Positions 5,980 to 15,011 of a stretch of 36,570 bases of DNA are shown in pieces; positions within the stretch are counted from its first letter, which is position 1; each line of letters starts with the position of its first letter. The notes below the pieces were generated by a model that was not told the origin of the DNA, ran no database searches, and saw nothing but the letters and a program-made list of their open reading frames with translations. The stretch spans positions 17,939-54,508 of the forward strand of contig FR901028.1 of the NCBI GenBank assembly GCA_000437555.1. Reading direction: 5' to 3'. This DNA comes from Acidaminococcus sp. CAG:917. GTDB lineage: Bacteria > Bacillota > Clostridia > Christensenellales > CAG-917. Position numbers and translations under genes: made by a program.

Positions 5980-7602
5980 TTATTTGATATACTGTTGATA
6001 AATCGACGGAGTTAAAAACTTGACTTCAATTCTTCCCGACACTTTGTTGATAAAATCGCTGAGCATACCGCCGACGTTGCAATTTATCTCGCCGAATTGT
6101 TTTCTGTGGCGGTTGTTGCCGAATTCGGAATCGAAATAGTTGTCCGCAACCGTTTCGGAATATCCGTCGCAGCCTGCAAGCGTTATCTTTTTGACGCCCG
6201 CTATGTTGAGGAGAGAAAGCAGCATCATGACGGAATTGTCATACATTTTGTATCTTCTGTCGATGAGCGAATAAAAATTTATCACCTTGTTTTTGCTGTC
6301 GTCCAAAGTGACGTTTGTCGTGGCGATAAGCCTTTCGTTGCTTTTGGTGCCTTCGGTATTTTCATATCTCTTTTTATTGCCGAAAAATGCAAAGGAATCT
6401 TTATAACCGCTTATAAAGTTTACGGAGACGATAATCGGTTTTTCCTCCTCGGCAAACTTGTCTATATCCGCCTTAAAGTCGATGATACTTCTTCCCGGGG
6501 CGAGAATCAGCACCGACTTTCCGTTGAACGTATCCTTGATAAATTCAAGCGACTTAGAATCGTCTATTTTGCTTTCGCTGTATTCGAGGTATAGATTTTC
6601 GAGATAATCGTAATCGTAGTGGTGCTTTTTTTCCTGCGCTATCATGGACACTATATTTTTGATGTCCTTGTTGTTGAGCCTGAACTTATCGTTTAAATAC
6701 AGCACGTTGTTGGGATGAGTCTGATATATTCCGCCCATAAGATTGGGAACGGTATATCCCCATTCGTGATTTTGCTTTATCTCGTAAAGACACTCGTCGA
6801 TGGTGTCCAAAAGCAAATCGAAGTTGTAATCGTATTTGTGTTTTTTGGTCAAAAGGTCAACCATAAGCTCGATGTTTAAATTGCCTGCGCATTTGCCCAT
6901 ACCCTCAAGCGTGGCGTCAATAATGATTTCTCTTCTGCCTGCGTCGAGCCTCATGACCTCTTGCGAAAGAGCGAAAGCCATCTGCCTGTTGTTGTGGGCG
7001 TGGAAGTCTATGGCGATACGCTTGTCGAGATTGTGATTGACGATAGAATAAATTCTGTCGACGTCCTCGAGATACATAGAGCCGTAAGTGTCCACTATGC
7101 CGAAACCGTAAGGCATAATCTCGTTTAACATACCGCAAAGCTCCAGAATCTCGGAATCGGTATAGCCTAACGAATTGACGCCCTGAATAAAGAGCATATA
7201 TCCCTTTTGTTTTACTTTTTCAAAAGCCGCCAGAAGATTTTTGCGTTCCTTTTCGTAGTCGCCTTTGGTAAATCCCACTCTTATGCCGTCAACGGATTTT
7301 CCGTCGCACTCGTCGAGGGAATCGAAGTCGAACATTCCGTAATCGACGAAAGCCAGATATTTGGTGTTGGACTTAGTGTCGACGTCGATAAAGGGCTCTA
7401 TCTGTTTTACAGAAGTAAAAAAGGTGCTTCCGCGTTTATAAGTCAGTTTTCGGTGGTCACGCAAAAAGCCCACTTCTACATAGTCGATGTGCGACTCCGT
7501 CAAGCGGCTGATAATTTTTTTAATGTCTTTGTCGGGCACTTCGCAGTTTATTATTCTTGCTCCGTCACGCAAAGTGCAATCCAAAAGTTTAACGTTCTTC
7601 AT
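5980..7602 (-). CDS. DRE-TIM metallolyase (HMGL-like aldolase) fused to a DUF115-like domain
   Basis: 540 residues. Residues 1 to about 340 form an HMGL-like TIM barrel: LLDCTLRDGAR (residues 6-16, with the R-D pair of the family) and the metal-binding DFHAHNN (199-205, H201 and H203). This resembles 4-hydroxy-2-oxovalerate aldolase, which handles pyruvate aldol chemistry, although the His following the RDG motif in that enzyme is not present. From about residue 360 a second domain begins with SVLILAPGRS and continues through a LLNIAGVKKITLAGCDGY segment, as in DUF115/GT42-like folds. The ATG overlaps the cytidylyltransferase stop (ATGA). Inferred role: condensing pyruvate with an aldose to give a 2-keto-3-deoxy sugar acid for CMP activation. 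Alternative: a lyase in a different branch. The biochemical function of this fused family is not known to me. Confidence 0.75.
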   Translation of the reverse strand: MKNVKLLDCTLRDGARIINCEVPDKDIKKIISRLTESHIDYVEVGFLRDHRKLTYKRGSTFFTSVKQIEPFIDVDTKSNTKYLAFVDYGMFDFDSLDECDGKSVDGIRVGFTKGDYEKERKNLLAAFEKVKQKGYMLFIQGVNSLGYTDSEILELCGMLNEIMPYGFGIVDTYGSMYLEDVDRIYSIVNHNLDKRIAIDFHAHNNRQMAFALSQEVMRLDAGRREIIIDATLEGMGKCAGNLNIELMVDLLTKKHKYDYNFDLLLDTIDECLYEIKQNHEWGYTVPNLMGGIYQTHPNNVLYLNDKFRLNNKDIKNIVSMIAQEKKHHYDYDYLENLYLEYSESKIDDSKSLEFIKDTFNGKSVLILAPGRSIIDFKADIDKFAEEEKPIIVSVNFISGYKDSFAFFGNKKRYENTEGTKSNERLIATTNVTLDDSKNKVINFYSLIDRRYKMYDNSVMMLLSLLNIAGVKKITLAGCDGYSETVADNYFDSEFGNNRHRKQFGEINCNVGGMLSDFINKVSGRIEVKFLTPSIYQQYIK

Positions 7603-8252
7603 TGTTGTTTACCTAAATATTCTGCCGCAATCTGCGCCATTTTATAATCTTCGGCGGTATCTATGTCGATTGCCTCGAATTGGTCTATTTCGCAAATATA
7701 GGGTTTGTTACCTATCCTCTGTCCGAGTTTTACGAACACGTCTTTAGTGAAAATGAAAAACGCGCCCGTTTCCATATAGACAGGCTCTAAATCCTGCGTG
7801 CGGACGATATCTTTTAAATCGTAGTTGAAAGGTTTTCCTTTATACCACATATAATCCTGAAGAGCGACGGCGCTGAATGCGGAATCGTATCCCTCCTCGA
7901 TGACCTTTTTGAGAGCGAACTCAATCGACGAGGATTTCGTAAACGGCTGAGTTACGTGCGTCAAAACGTAAATATCGGCGTCGACGTCCTTTACGAAACG
8001 CTCGATTATTTCAAGTCCCTTTACGGCAAATCCGTCGAGATAGGTATCTCTTTTCAAAAACTTCAATCCCTCGGGAATATAAGGTATGATTTTTTCGTCG
8101 CTGCAATAGACGTATTTTTCGTCGATAAGGTCGACTTTGTTTATCGTATCGAAAATATAACTGCAAAGCGGTCTGCCGTTTAAGGGCAGAGTGTTTTTGC
8201 CGGGAAGCCTTTGATTGTTCAGTTTTATCGGTATAAATGAAACTACTTTCAT
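7599..8252 (-). CDS. acylneuraminate/KDO-type CMP-sugar cytidylyltransferase
   Basis: A 217-residue nucleotidyltransferase that activates a 2-keto sugar acid with CTP. The N-terminal P-loop-like motif IPIKLNNQRLPGKN, the HVTQPF segment, and ETGAFFIF plus the C-terminal EAIDIDTAEDYKMA match the NeuA/KdsB superfamily. Shorter than classical NeuA with its second domain, close to PseF/CMP-transferase size. Start chosen at ATG 8252, which has AAGGAG 8 nt before it and lies one base after the upstream stop; the open frame extends 48 nt further. Sits between the GT2-DUF115 fusion and the aldolase, which points to a dedicated CMP-sugar pathway. No KdsA or NeuB homolog is visible in the window. Confidence 0.87.
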   Translation of the reverse strand: MKVVSFIPIKLNNQRLPGKNTLPLNGRPLCSYIFDTINKVDLIDEKYVYCSDEKIIPYIPEGLKFLKRDTYLDGFAVKGLEIIERFVKDVDADIYVLTHVTQPFTKSSSIEFALKKVIEEGYDSAFSAVALQDYMWYKGKPFNYDLKDIVRTQDLEPVYMETGAFFIFTKDVFVKLGQRIGNKPYICEIDQFEAIDIDTAEDYKMAQIAAEYLGKQQ

Positions 8253-8253
8253 A

Positions 8254-10134
8254 TTATTTCTCCTTGGCTGTCCTCTTGATAGCCTCTTCGAGCGGAACAC
8301 GTTCGAATACTTCGAGTTTGCCGCCCCTTGTGGAATTGTAAATGTTTACGCCGTGTCTTTTGGCGAACTTTTTGACGGCTTTATATCCGTCTATACTGAG
8401 CGCCAACGCGTCGGGAAGCCAGCCCTCGCTGATTTTCTGTTTGTCGTCGTCAAGCTCGACAAAATGTATCTTCGAGCCGCTGTAATCGCAGTCTGCGCCG
8501 ATGATATATATATTTTTATATCCCAGATATATCGCCACCTGAATCGCCATATTCGTGACGGTAAAACAGTCGTAGGCGCATACGGATAAATCACGGCTCA
8601 CCTTTATCTTTTTCTTTTTCATCCAGTCGTGCCTGTGATTTTCGTAGCTGATAAGGCAATAAACTTCCGAGCCGTTGACGTCTTTAGGACGTGAACGGTA
8701 ATGCAAAAAGGATTTATCCGTGGCATAAATTCCGCCCGGGACGTTGTTTTCGCTCAAAAATTTACCGAATGCGAAAATATCGACAAGCACATAATAGGTC
8801 GGACGCCAATCCGTTTCGGAATACGCCTTGACTATACTGTTTACGCCTATCGTCTGACGGTCCTTTAAAAGCTCAAGGTCGGACACGGTGAGCGACGGTC
8901 CCGTGCAGGTGATAAAACAGCTTTCGCCCTTGCGCGAATTTTTAAGCGCTCTAATCTTTTGCATCTCGGGGTCGAGCCTCGTAAGGTGCAAAGCCTTGAA
9001 AATGCGCCTGTGTTTTATCAGTTTGTGCATCTCGAGGTCTGATTCTATCGTCCAGGCTTTAGGCAACGACGCTTCGTTTTTTTGTCTTACTAAACGTTCG
9101 AGATACTTTTTGCGGACGGACGGATAGCTTGAATAGTTTTTTCTCAGTTTCAAAACGAGCTCATCCTTTTCCATACCGAACAATTCGGGGTTTGCCGCCT
9201 TTACCTTTTTATCGAACGCCTTGAGCTCGCCTAACGCCGCCTTTTGGTCGGGCATTGCCATATAAATCTCGTATTGACGGCGAACCTTCCAAAGCATATC
9301 GGGCAACAGATAATTGTATACCTTTTTGCCGAACTGAGTTTTGTGCTCTTTCATGTATGCAAACAGATTTCTGACGATTGTCTCTCTGTGTTTGCGGTTT
9401 TTTATAAACGAGCTTTCGTCCACGCTCTGCCCGTCACGCTCGAGCCTGTACATATATAAATATCTGTCGATAGGCAATACCGATTTGACGTAGATGAGCG
9501 GATATATATCGTATTCCATATCGTCATAGAAAACGTGCTCGGTAAGACGAACGTTGTTGCTGCGCAGCAGCTCCGTTCTGTAAGTGGTGAAATGGAAAAG
9601 ATATTGAGGGGCGTAGTCGTAAAGGTCGTTGTTGAAGTCGTATACGTTGTCGTAAATATAAAGCTCCCTGCCCTCGGTGGTATGAGCTTCGCCGTTTTGA
9701 ATTTGCTTTAAGTTGAACACGTTTTTAAGTCTGACGTTTACCGTCTTGTTGGATTTTTCCAAAACTTTTTTGAAGTTTGTCAAAATCATATCGACGTTAA
9801 CGTTTTTCATTCTCTCAAGGCAATAGTCGAGAGCGTTGCTGTCCACCCAGTCGTCGGCGTCGATGGGACGCAGATATTTACCCGTGGCTTTTTCTATTCC
9901 CACGTTGATGGCGGAGCCGTGACCGCCGTTTTCCTTTTTAATGAGTTTGAAAATGGAAGGATACTTCTTTTCGTATTTTAAGCCTATTTCGGCGGTATTG
10001 TCTTTCGAGCCGTCGTCGACTATGAGCACTTCGAGCAGCTCTTTTGCCTTTTCGGTAATCATTGAGTCGAGGCACCTTTCAAGATAGTCCTGCATATTGT
10101 AGGCAGGTATAACGATTGTTAACGCTTTATCCAT
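8254..10134 (-). CDS. GT2 glycosyltransferase fused to a DUF115/GT42-like transferase domain
   Basis: 626 residues. Residues 5-240 are a GT-A family 2 domain: TIVIPAYNMQDYLERCLDS, VLIVDDGSKDNT, and the metal-binding DADDW at 92-96. A helical linker follows. From residue 400 there is a domain opening with FITCTGPSLTVSDLE and containing an AIYLGYKNIYIIGADCDY segment and a terminal GVNIYNSTRGGKLEVF. The order GPSL, LGYKNIYIIG, NSTRGG is typical of the DUF115/Maf and GT42 sialyltransferase fold that uses CMP-activated sugars. A bifunctional enzyme that adds first a hexose and then the CMP-linked sugar is a reasonable hypothesis in this operon. Start ATG 10134, two bases behind the upstream stop. 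Confidence 0.8.
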   Translation of the reverse strand: MDKALTIVIPAYNMQDYLERCLDSMITEKAKELLEVLIVDDGSKDNTAEIGLKYEKKYPSIFKLIKKENGGHGSAINVGIEKATGKYLRPIDADDWVDSNALDYCLERMKNVNVDMILTNFKKVLEKSNKTVNVRLKNVFNLKQIQNGEAHTTEGRELYIYDNVYDFNNDLYDYAPQYLFHFTTYRTELLRSNNVRLTEHVFYDDMEYDIYPLIYVKSVLPIDRYLYMYRLERDGQSVDESSFIKNRKHRETIVRNLFAYMKEHKTQFGKKVYNYLLPDMLWKVRRQYEIYMAMPDQKAALGELKAFDKKVKAANPELFGMEKDELVLKLRKNYSSYPSVRKKYLERLVRQKNEASLPKAWTIESDLEMHKLIKHRRIFKALHLTRLDPEMQKIRALKNSRKGESCFITCTGPSLTVSDLELLKDRQTIGVNSIVKAYSETDWRPTYYVLVDIFAFGKFLSENNVPGGIYATDKSFLHYRSRPKDVNGSEVYCLISYENHRHDWMKKKKIKVSRDLSVCAYDCFTVTNMAIQVAIYLGYKNIYIIGADCDYSGSKIHFVELDDDKQKISEGWLPDALALSIDGYKAVKKFAKRHGVNIYNSTRGGKLEVFERVPLEEAIKRTAKEK

Positions 10135-10136
10135 AG

Positions 10137-11900
10137 TTAAATCCCCAAATATTTTTTCCAGAAATCGTAACTTGTCAATTCCTTGATACGGACTCTCCAC
10201 TCAAGCGAAACGGTGTCCATTTTTTTCATTATCAGTTTTTCCGTCTTTTTACATTCAAACCAGCACTTTAACGTCATTTTGCGGCTCTTTTTATAGACGG
10301 CGCATGTATTGTTTTTAGGATTAAAAAGAATGAGTTTCCACGCCCTGTAAGGATCGGCCTCGGAAATGTCGCAGGTGCGCACCACTCTTATTTTGTTGCA
10401 GGGAAGCAAAAAGTTTAAGAGTTTTCTAAGTCTCTTTTTCCATATGCTGTCGATTTTCTCGGGAGCGGTAACGTTGTGCCTTACCACGTCGGACGCGGGC
10501 ACCCACGGAGTGTTGTATTTCAAAACTCTCTTGTTGGTCGCAACGGCGTCGAGTTTCATAAACGAATCGATACCTTTTAAATATTCTTTTATACCGTCGC
10601 AAGCGGCAAGCGTTCTGTTGTAGTCGTAAACGAAAATGTTTTTTCTGAAAGTTCTCAGCCACTCAACGGCGTATTCTTTAAGATCGACGCCGCCCAGCAT
10701 AGACAGAGCAATGAGTTTGTTGCGCATATCGTAATAGACGATCGACGCCCCTCTCATATTCGTTGCAAACGGGTGCCACAGACAGATGCCGTTTACGTTG
10801 ATGACCTTAAAGTGATTTCTGACGCCGTATTCCGCGTCGTCCATATGGATAAACAGAGGCAAAGGCAAATTGTATAAATCTATTTTGCTAAGCGGCATAC
10901 AGCAATAGCACCAGGCGTTGAAGTTGTTTTCCTGTTCGTATGAATTTACTATAATGTTTCTCAAAAGCGACAGATTGAGATTTTTGTTTTTAAACACAAA
11001 TTTGCCGCCCTCAAGTCTTGCGCCGTTTTCAAACTGTCTGATTTTGTCTTCGAGCACGAGCATTGCTCCGCCTATCATGGCGTCGGAATATCCGTCTTTT
11101 AAATATTTTAAAAAGATATAATTGCGCTCAAGCACATTGGGGTCAAGCAGAGTATCGTCGTCCATAAAGACGATATGCGTATAGCCTTTGTCTATCTGCC
11201 TTTTTTTCGCCTCGATAAGACAGCGTGTAAAACCTCCGCTTCCGCCGAGATTTCTGTTTTTAAACACGCTCACCGCCCCCCTGTTTAAAACTCTGACGGG
11301 AAGCGTTCTGCCGTTGTCGGCTATGATTATGTCGAGTTTTGAGTAAAGACAGCTTTTTTCGTTTTCGAGGATAGTCTTTTTTATCCTGTCAATATTGGAA
11401 AATACAAAACTCTCTCTTTTATAGGTGCAAACACCCAAAACCATTTTGACGTCTTTTAAATCGCTTTCGGACGTATCGTCAAAATATTCCGCACTCTCTA
11501 TGACGGTGGTGGCGGAAAGTGATTTTATGCGGAAATAGACAAGCTCAGTGTTTATCTCGGGAAATTCAAACTCAAACGTCTTAAACGCCTTTGCCTCTGC
11601 GACGGCGGCAGGCTTGTTGTCGAATTTACGCCTGATCACCTTTTCTTTATCGATATATACGCCACACAGATATACCTCGCATTTGCCTTTGAGCCTTAAT
11701 CTTAGTTTTAAAGACTTTAAAACGGTATATTTTTTCCACTTGATAAGAGAAAACGAATTGAAATAGGTATCCGTATCAAAAAACCCGCCTTTGGCGATTT
11801 CAATTCCCTTTTCACCGAGCGATATTCCGTCGCCCCTGAAATACATTTCCTTGTTGTTGCAAATAGCTTCGCTTGGCAACAATAGCTTTTGTAAAATCAT
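10137..11900 (-). CDS. GlfT2-like GT2 glycosyltransferase with N-terminal beta-sandwich domain
   Basis: 587 residues resembling the galactofuranosyltransferase GlfT2 family. Residues 1 to about 145 are a beta-rich N-terminal domain, residues 150-400 a GT-A domain. The latter has VLGVCTYKRESF, NLGGSGGFTRC and the FMDDDTLLDPN metal motif (D247-D249). It also has an acceptor-site NAWCYCCMP and the HMDDAEYGVR...LWHP region with the family acid and His. The C-terminal part is helical and basic. GlfT2 polymerises galactofuranose from UDP-Galf; the sugar donor here cannot be told from sequence, and no UDP-galactopyranose mutase is seen nearby. Cytoplasmic face of the membrane is expected. Second gene of the polysaccharide operon. 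Confidence 0.8.
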   Translation of the reverse strand: MILQKLLLPSEAICNNKEMYFRGDGISLGEKGIEIAKGGFFDTDTYFNSFSLIKWKKYTVLKSLKLRLRLKGKCEVYLCGVYIDKEKVIRRKFDNKPAAVAEAKAFKTFEFEFPEINTELVYFRIKSLSATTVIESAEYFDDTSESDLKDVKMVLGVCTYKRESFVFSNIDRIKKTILENEKSCLYSKLDIIIADNGRTLPVRVLNRGAVSVFKNRNLGGSGGFTRCLIEAKKRQIDKGYTHIVFMDDDTLLDPNVLERNYIFLKYLKDGYSDAMIGGAMLVLEDKIRQFENGARLEGGKFVFKNKNLNLSLLRNIIVNSYEQENNFNAWCYCCMPLSKIDLYNLPLPLFIHMDDAEYGVRNHFKVINVNGICLWHPFATNMRGASIVYYDMRNKLIALSMLGGVDLKEYAVEWLRTFRKNIFVYDYNRTLAACDGIKEYLKGIDSFMKLDAVATNKRVLKYNTPWVPASDVVRHNVTAPEKIDSIWKKRLRKLLNFLLPCNKIRVVRTCDISEADPYRAWKLILFNPKNNTCAVYKKSRKMTLKCWFECKKTEKLIMKKMDTVSLEWRVRIKELTSYDFWKKYLGI

Positions 11901-12037
11901 TTCTGTTTCCTTTATGTTTTAACTTCTTTACGTTGTATTTTATCTTCTTTATTTTCTCTAGTTTGATTTGCGCTTAAGCGCCATGCCTTCCCTTTCGTCT
12001 GATATTTCTTCCGCCATGTCAGGCAGACTCAAAAGCC

Positions 12038-13888
12038 TTATTCCTCGGTAAAATTGCGATATTCTTCGGGGACGGAATACATTTCGTCTATATCGAAAAC
12101 TTCGATAGACCTTGCCCACGCCACGTCCTTTTTTATAATCTTAGCCGGTATTCCTGCAATGGAACAGTTGTTGGGGAATTTTTTGTTTACCACCGCTTTT
12201 GCGCCTACGATGCTTCCGTCGGCAATTTTACAGCCGCCCATCAAAACGCAGTCTCTGCCCAGCCAGACATGGTTGCCTATTTCAATCGTCCTCTTCTCTT
12301 CAGGCACCTTCCTCGGGTCAGATGATATGTTATCCAAAGTGTGCATATCGAAAATGGAGTGTCCCGAGTTTCCGAGATATGCCACGCCCTTTGCGTGCAT
12401 ACAGTCTTTGCCTATTTTTATTTTGGTATCTTTATAAGCATAAATCTCTCCGCCCTCGGCAAAGGTGCAATCGTCGCCAATCTCGACAACGGAATTATCC
12501 CAACACACGATTAACATTCGATTGGAGATCCTTATATTTTTTCCCATCTTGATCCTGTTTTGGTGATTGACGTGAACTTTTAACGCTTCCGCGCTTATGA
12601 CGCACTCTCCCAACGAAACTCGGCTTCCTGCGCCCATAACCGTGAAATAAGCGTTGTTTTTTATATCAAACACGTTGCCCAAATGATCTTTGAAATAGCC
12701 TTTGAATTTATCGAGATAATATTTCTCGCAAAAGGGAACGGTGGGCCTTGAATAGCCGAGTTTTCGGACGGTATAAAACAAATCGTCGCCCGCTTCGAGT
12801 TTGGGCAAAACGATATGATAAGTTTTGCTCTTTTCCTTATATTTTTTAGACAAAATATTTTTGGCGTTTTTCTTTTCTTCCTCGGTCGAATAAGGCAAAA
12901 CCTCGGCGGGGATTATATTGTATTTCTTTTTAAGGAAGTCGATTAAAAACTTATTGTCGCCAACGACGACAACCTGCTTTCCACCGTATTCTCTTTGGAC
13001 GGCGTCGGCAATAAGATTGCCGAGCACGCTGTCCACTTTATCGTGCATCGTTTGATTGAACGTCTCGAGTTTCGCATCAAGCTGAGACTTTTTGTCCTCT
13101 TCTTCGCCCGTAGCTATTACAAGACATTTGTTGACATAGTCGTAATATTCGCTTGAAAAACGGTTTTCATCGGCAATGCCTTCGTTTTGATTTGCCATAA
13201 GCACGGTCGTATCAGGGCAATCGCCCAAAGAAAAACACTTTTGTGAATATTCCGATTGCGAGTAAGCGTTGTATACCCTATCCAAAAAATTGTTTTTCGC
13301 TATAATCTCGGCAGCTGAACCCATGGCTTTTATTCTGTTAGCCATAAAGGCAAAGACGCTGTGTCTTGCGTTTAAAACGAGAATCTTTTCAAACGGAACG
13401 ATACTTCCCAAAATTTTAATCAAATTTGAAACGTGAGCTGTTATCTGTTCGTCGGTAAACGCCCTCGGATAAACCGCCTTTTGCGAAACGACTTTTTTCC
13501 CTATAGCGGCTATCGCCTTTTTTGCGATATAGGTTATATCTTCTTTTTTCACCCAACCAGGGCAGGAAAATTTATAACTGAATTTATCGTCAAACTGTAT
13601 TTCATAATACGGCGTTTCAAAATCGAGAAAGTCAAGCACTACGTAATCGGGATTGGCCTTACCGAGATTATCCAATATGTTTTTGTTTAAATCGTCGCAC
13701 AAAAGTTTGTTGTGATATTCGCTGTCGCAATGCAATTGTTCGGGAGAAAAGGAAAATCCTTCGGGCAATTTTTTGCCCAAAACGGATATAGGTGAAATTT
13801 GAACCACTCTCAATTTATTTTCAAAGTCTTTATTGCGGTTTATGCAATCGTCTGCTATACGAGAACCTAAAGTGGCAAAACTTATCAT
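12038..13888 (-). CDS. DUF6270 (SGNH-like) domain fused to left-handed beta-helix O-acyltransferase
   Basis: 616 residues. The N-terminal part opens with SFATLGSRIADDCINR, similar to the catalytic block of DUF6270/SGNH-like domains found in surface-polysaccharide loci; a stretch ILVLNARHSVFA lies near residue 170. A linker of about 150 residues follows. From about residue 415 hexapeptide turns recur (IKMGKNIRIS, VVEIGDDCTFAEGGEI, IEIGNHVWLGRDCVLMGGCKI, NNCSIAGIPAKIIK), the hallmark of a trimeric acyl-CoA-dependent acetyltransferase. Probable role: decoration of the sugar chain made by the following glycosyltransferases. ATG 13888 has AAGGAGG 5 nt before it. First gene of the operon. A 137-nt gap before the next gene carries no clear terminator. 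Confidence 0.8.
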   Translation of the reverse strand: MISFATLGSRIADDCINRNKDFENKLRVVQISPISVLGKKLPEGFSFSPEQLHCDSEYHNKLLCDDLNKNILDNLGKANPDYVVLDFLDFETPYYEIQFDDKFSYKFSCPGWVKKEDITYIAKKAIAAIGKKVVSQKAVYPRAFTDEQITAHVSNLIKILGSIVPFEKILVLNARHSVFAFMANRIKAMGSAAEIIAKNNFLDRVYNAYSQSEYSQKCFSLGDCPDTTVLMANQNEGIADENRFSSEYYDYVNKCLVIATGEEEDKKSQLDAKLETFNQTMHDKVDSVLGNLIADAVQREYGGKQVVVVGDNKFLIDFLKKKYNIIPAEVLPYSTEEEKKNAKNILSKKYKEKSKTYHIVLPKLEAGDDLFYTVRKLGYSRPTVPFCEKYYLDKFKGYFKDHLGNVFDIKNNAYFTVMGAGSRVSLGECVISAEALKVHVNHQNRIKMGKNIRISNRMLIVCWDNSVVEIGDDCTFAEGGEIYAYKDTKIKIGKDCMHAKGVAYLGNSGHSIFDMHTLDNISSDPRKVPEEKRTIEIGNHVWLGRDCVLMGGCKIADGSIVGAKAVVNKKFPNNCSIAGIPAKIIKKDVAWARSIEVFDIDEMYSVPEEYRNFTEE

Positions 13889-13983
13889 ATCTCCTCCTTA
13901 AAATACTATGGCGACAACTTTATTTTGCCCGAAAATCGCAAGAAGATTTATCGGATAAAAGTTTGTTTGCCGTTTGTCTTAAT

Positions 13984-14012
13984 ATTATACAAACATTCCC
14001 ATTTAATGTCAA
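13984..14012 (-). promoter_or_regulatory. promoter of the polysaccharide operon
   Basis: Perfect consensus TTGACA (14012-14007), 17-bp spacer, TATAAT (13989-13984). It leaves a 5' UTR of about 90 nt before the DUF6270 gene. Such a strong promoter suggests constitutive vegetative expression. Confidence 0.9.
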
Positions 14013-14040
14013 TTGAAACACTCTCCAAGCCGCACCGTTT

Positions 14041-14065
14041 AAAAAAGCGGGCAAAGCCCGCTTTT
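14041..14065 (-). terminator. terminator of the 14120-14860 gene
   Basis: GCGGGC-TTT-GCCCGC on the minus strand, followed by a T-run (TTTTTT). It also insulates the polysaccharide promoter just downstream. Confidence 0.85.
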
Positions 14066-14119
14066 ATATCAAATCAGAGCCTTTTTGCCTTTTTATTTAA
14101 AAAGTAAAAAGAGCAAAAA

Positions 14120-14860
14120 TCAGCTTTTATCGGTGAGTAAAAACATTTTGATGAGTTTTTGAACTTCTTGAATTTCTCTTTCGCAAAGGTTGTAGGCCTT
14201 CAGCCTGAACGACACCCCCAGCCACACCGCTTTTATCATAAGGCTGTCGCATGCCATAAGTGCGCTGTCAAGCCCGTCGAGCATACAGATAAGCTCAAGT
14301 TTTGTCTCGTCGCTATATTTTGACAGTTTAACCGTTTCCCTCATTTTTGCTACATAATAAGCAGTCTGTTTTGCAAGACCGCCGGAAACGAAGTCGATTT
14401 CCCTTTCTCTTTGTGCCACCTGTTCGGGATTTTCTAAGCCAAGCTCATCAAGCATAGTCAAAAACGCAAACTTAAAAGGCTTTATGACCACCTCACAGAA
14501 AGTGGAGAAAGATTTCGCCACGTCCCTTGAAGGAAAAAACTGCGAAACAAAATCGACAAAGTCAAGTTTGCCGGTGTCCACCTCTATAAAGAGCGCGAGC
14601 ACCAAAGCTATGGCATTTTTATTTTGCGACGGCATTTTAAAAGTCCAGCCGCTTTGAGTTCGCACCAGTGCCTCGGAAGCCACCGTGTTGAAGTCGAACC
14701 CTGCCCTCGCCCTGTCCACAACGGTGCGGAGTTCGTCATAATATGCAATACAGCGCAGCAGCGACCTTATTTTTTTGGACTGCAACACTATAATTGAATT
14801 TGCCATATCTTCAACCGTGGTTATAAAAGCCTCTCTCGCTTCCGACTGAATTTCTTCCAT
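14120..14860 (-). CDS. hypothetical helical protein
   Basis: 246 residues, unrecognised. The composition and heptad-like pattern suggest an all-alpha cytoplasmic protein; there is no signal peptide and no convincing membrane segment apart from a moderately hydrophobic patch (NAIALVLALFIEV, near residue 83). No catalytic motif is visible. It is monocistronic, with its own promoter upstream and its own terminator downstream. The -10 box lies exactly 6 nt before the ATG and no Shine-Dalgarno is present, so its mRNA should be leaderless. Function is not assigned. Confidence 0.75.
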   Translation of the reverse strand: MEEIQSEAREAFITTVEDMANSIIVLQSKKIRSLLRCIAYYDELRTVVDRARAGFDFNTVASEALVRTQSGWTFKMPSQNKNAIALVLALFIEVDTGKLDFVDFVSQFFPSRDVAKSFSTFCEVVIKPFKFAFLTMLDELGLENPEQVAQREREIDFVSGGLAKQTAYYVAKMRETVKLSKYSDETKLELICMLDGLDSALMACDSLMIKAVWLGVSFRLKAYNLCEREIQEVQKLIKMFLLTDKS

Positions 14861-14866
14861 ACAGTC

Positions 14867-14895
14867 ATTATACTAAAAGGCGGACAATATTTCAA
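14867..14895 (-). promoter_or_regulatory. promoter giving a leaderless mRNA for 14120-14860
   Basis: TTGAAA (14895-14890), 17-bp spacer, TATAAT (14872-14867), then 6 nt and ATG. Confidence 0.85.
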
Positions 14896-14930
14896 GTAAA
14901 CTGCCTTAAAATAAATATTTAAATTAGATA

Positions 14931-14959
14931 TTGAAAAAACTCCTTCGATATAGTATAAT
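14931..14959 (+). promoter_or_regulatory. promoter of the small gene at 15012
   Basis: TTGAAA (14931-14936), 17-bp spacer, TATAAT (14954-14959). It is divergent from the promoter at 14867-14895; the two -35 boxes are about 35 bp apart. This transcript has a normal leader with Shine-Dalgarno. Confidence 0.88.
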
Positions 14960-15011
14960 TTACCTATATTTGGCAAGCTAAACAATCAAAATTTGTTAAG
15001 GAGGAATGATT

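Noticed and set aside
11944..12017. 19-codon frame (MAEEISDEREGMALKRK) between the two upstream polysaccharide genes
   Set aside because: No ribosome site and no similarity recognised; probably chance in the 137-nt spacer.
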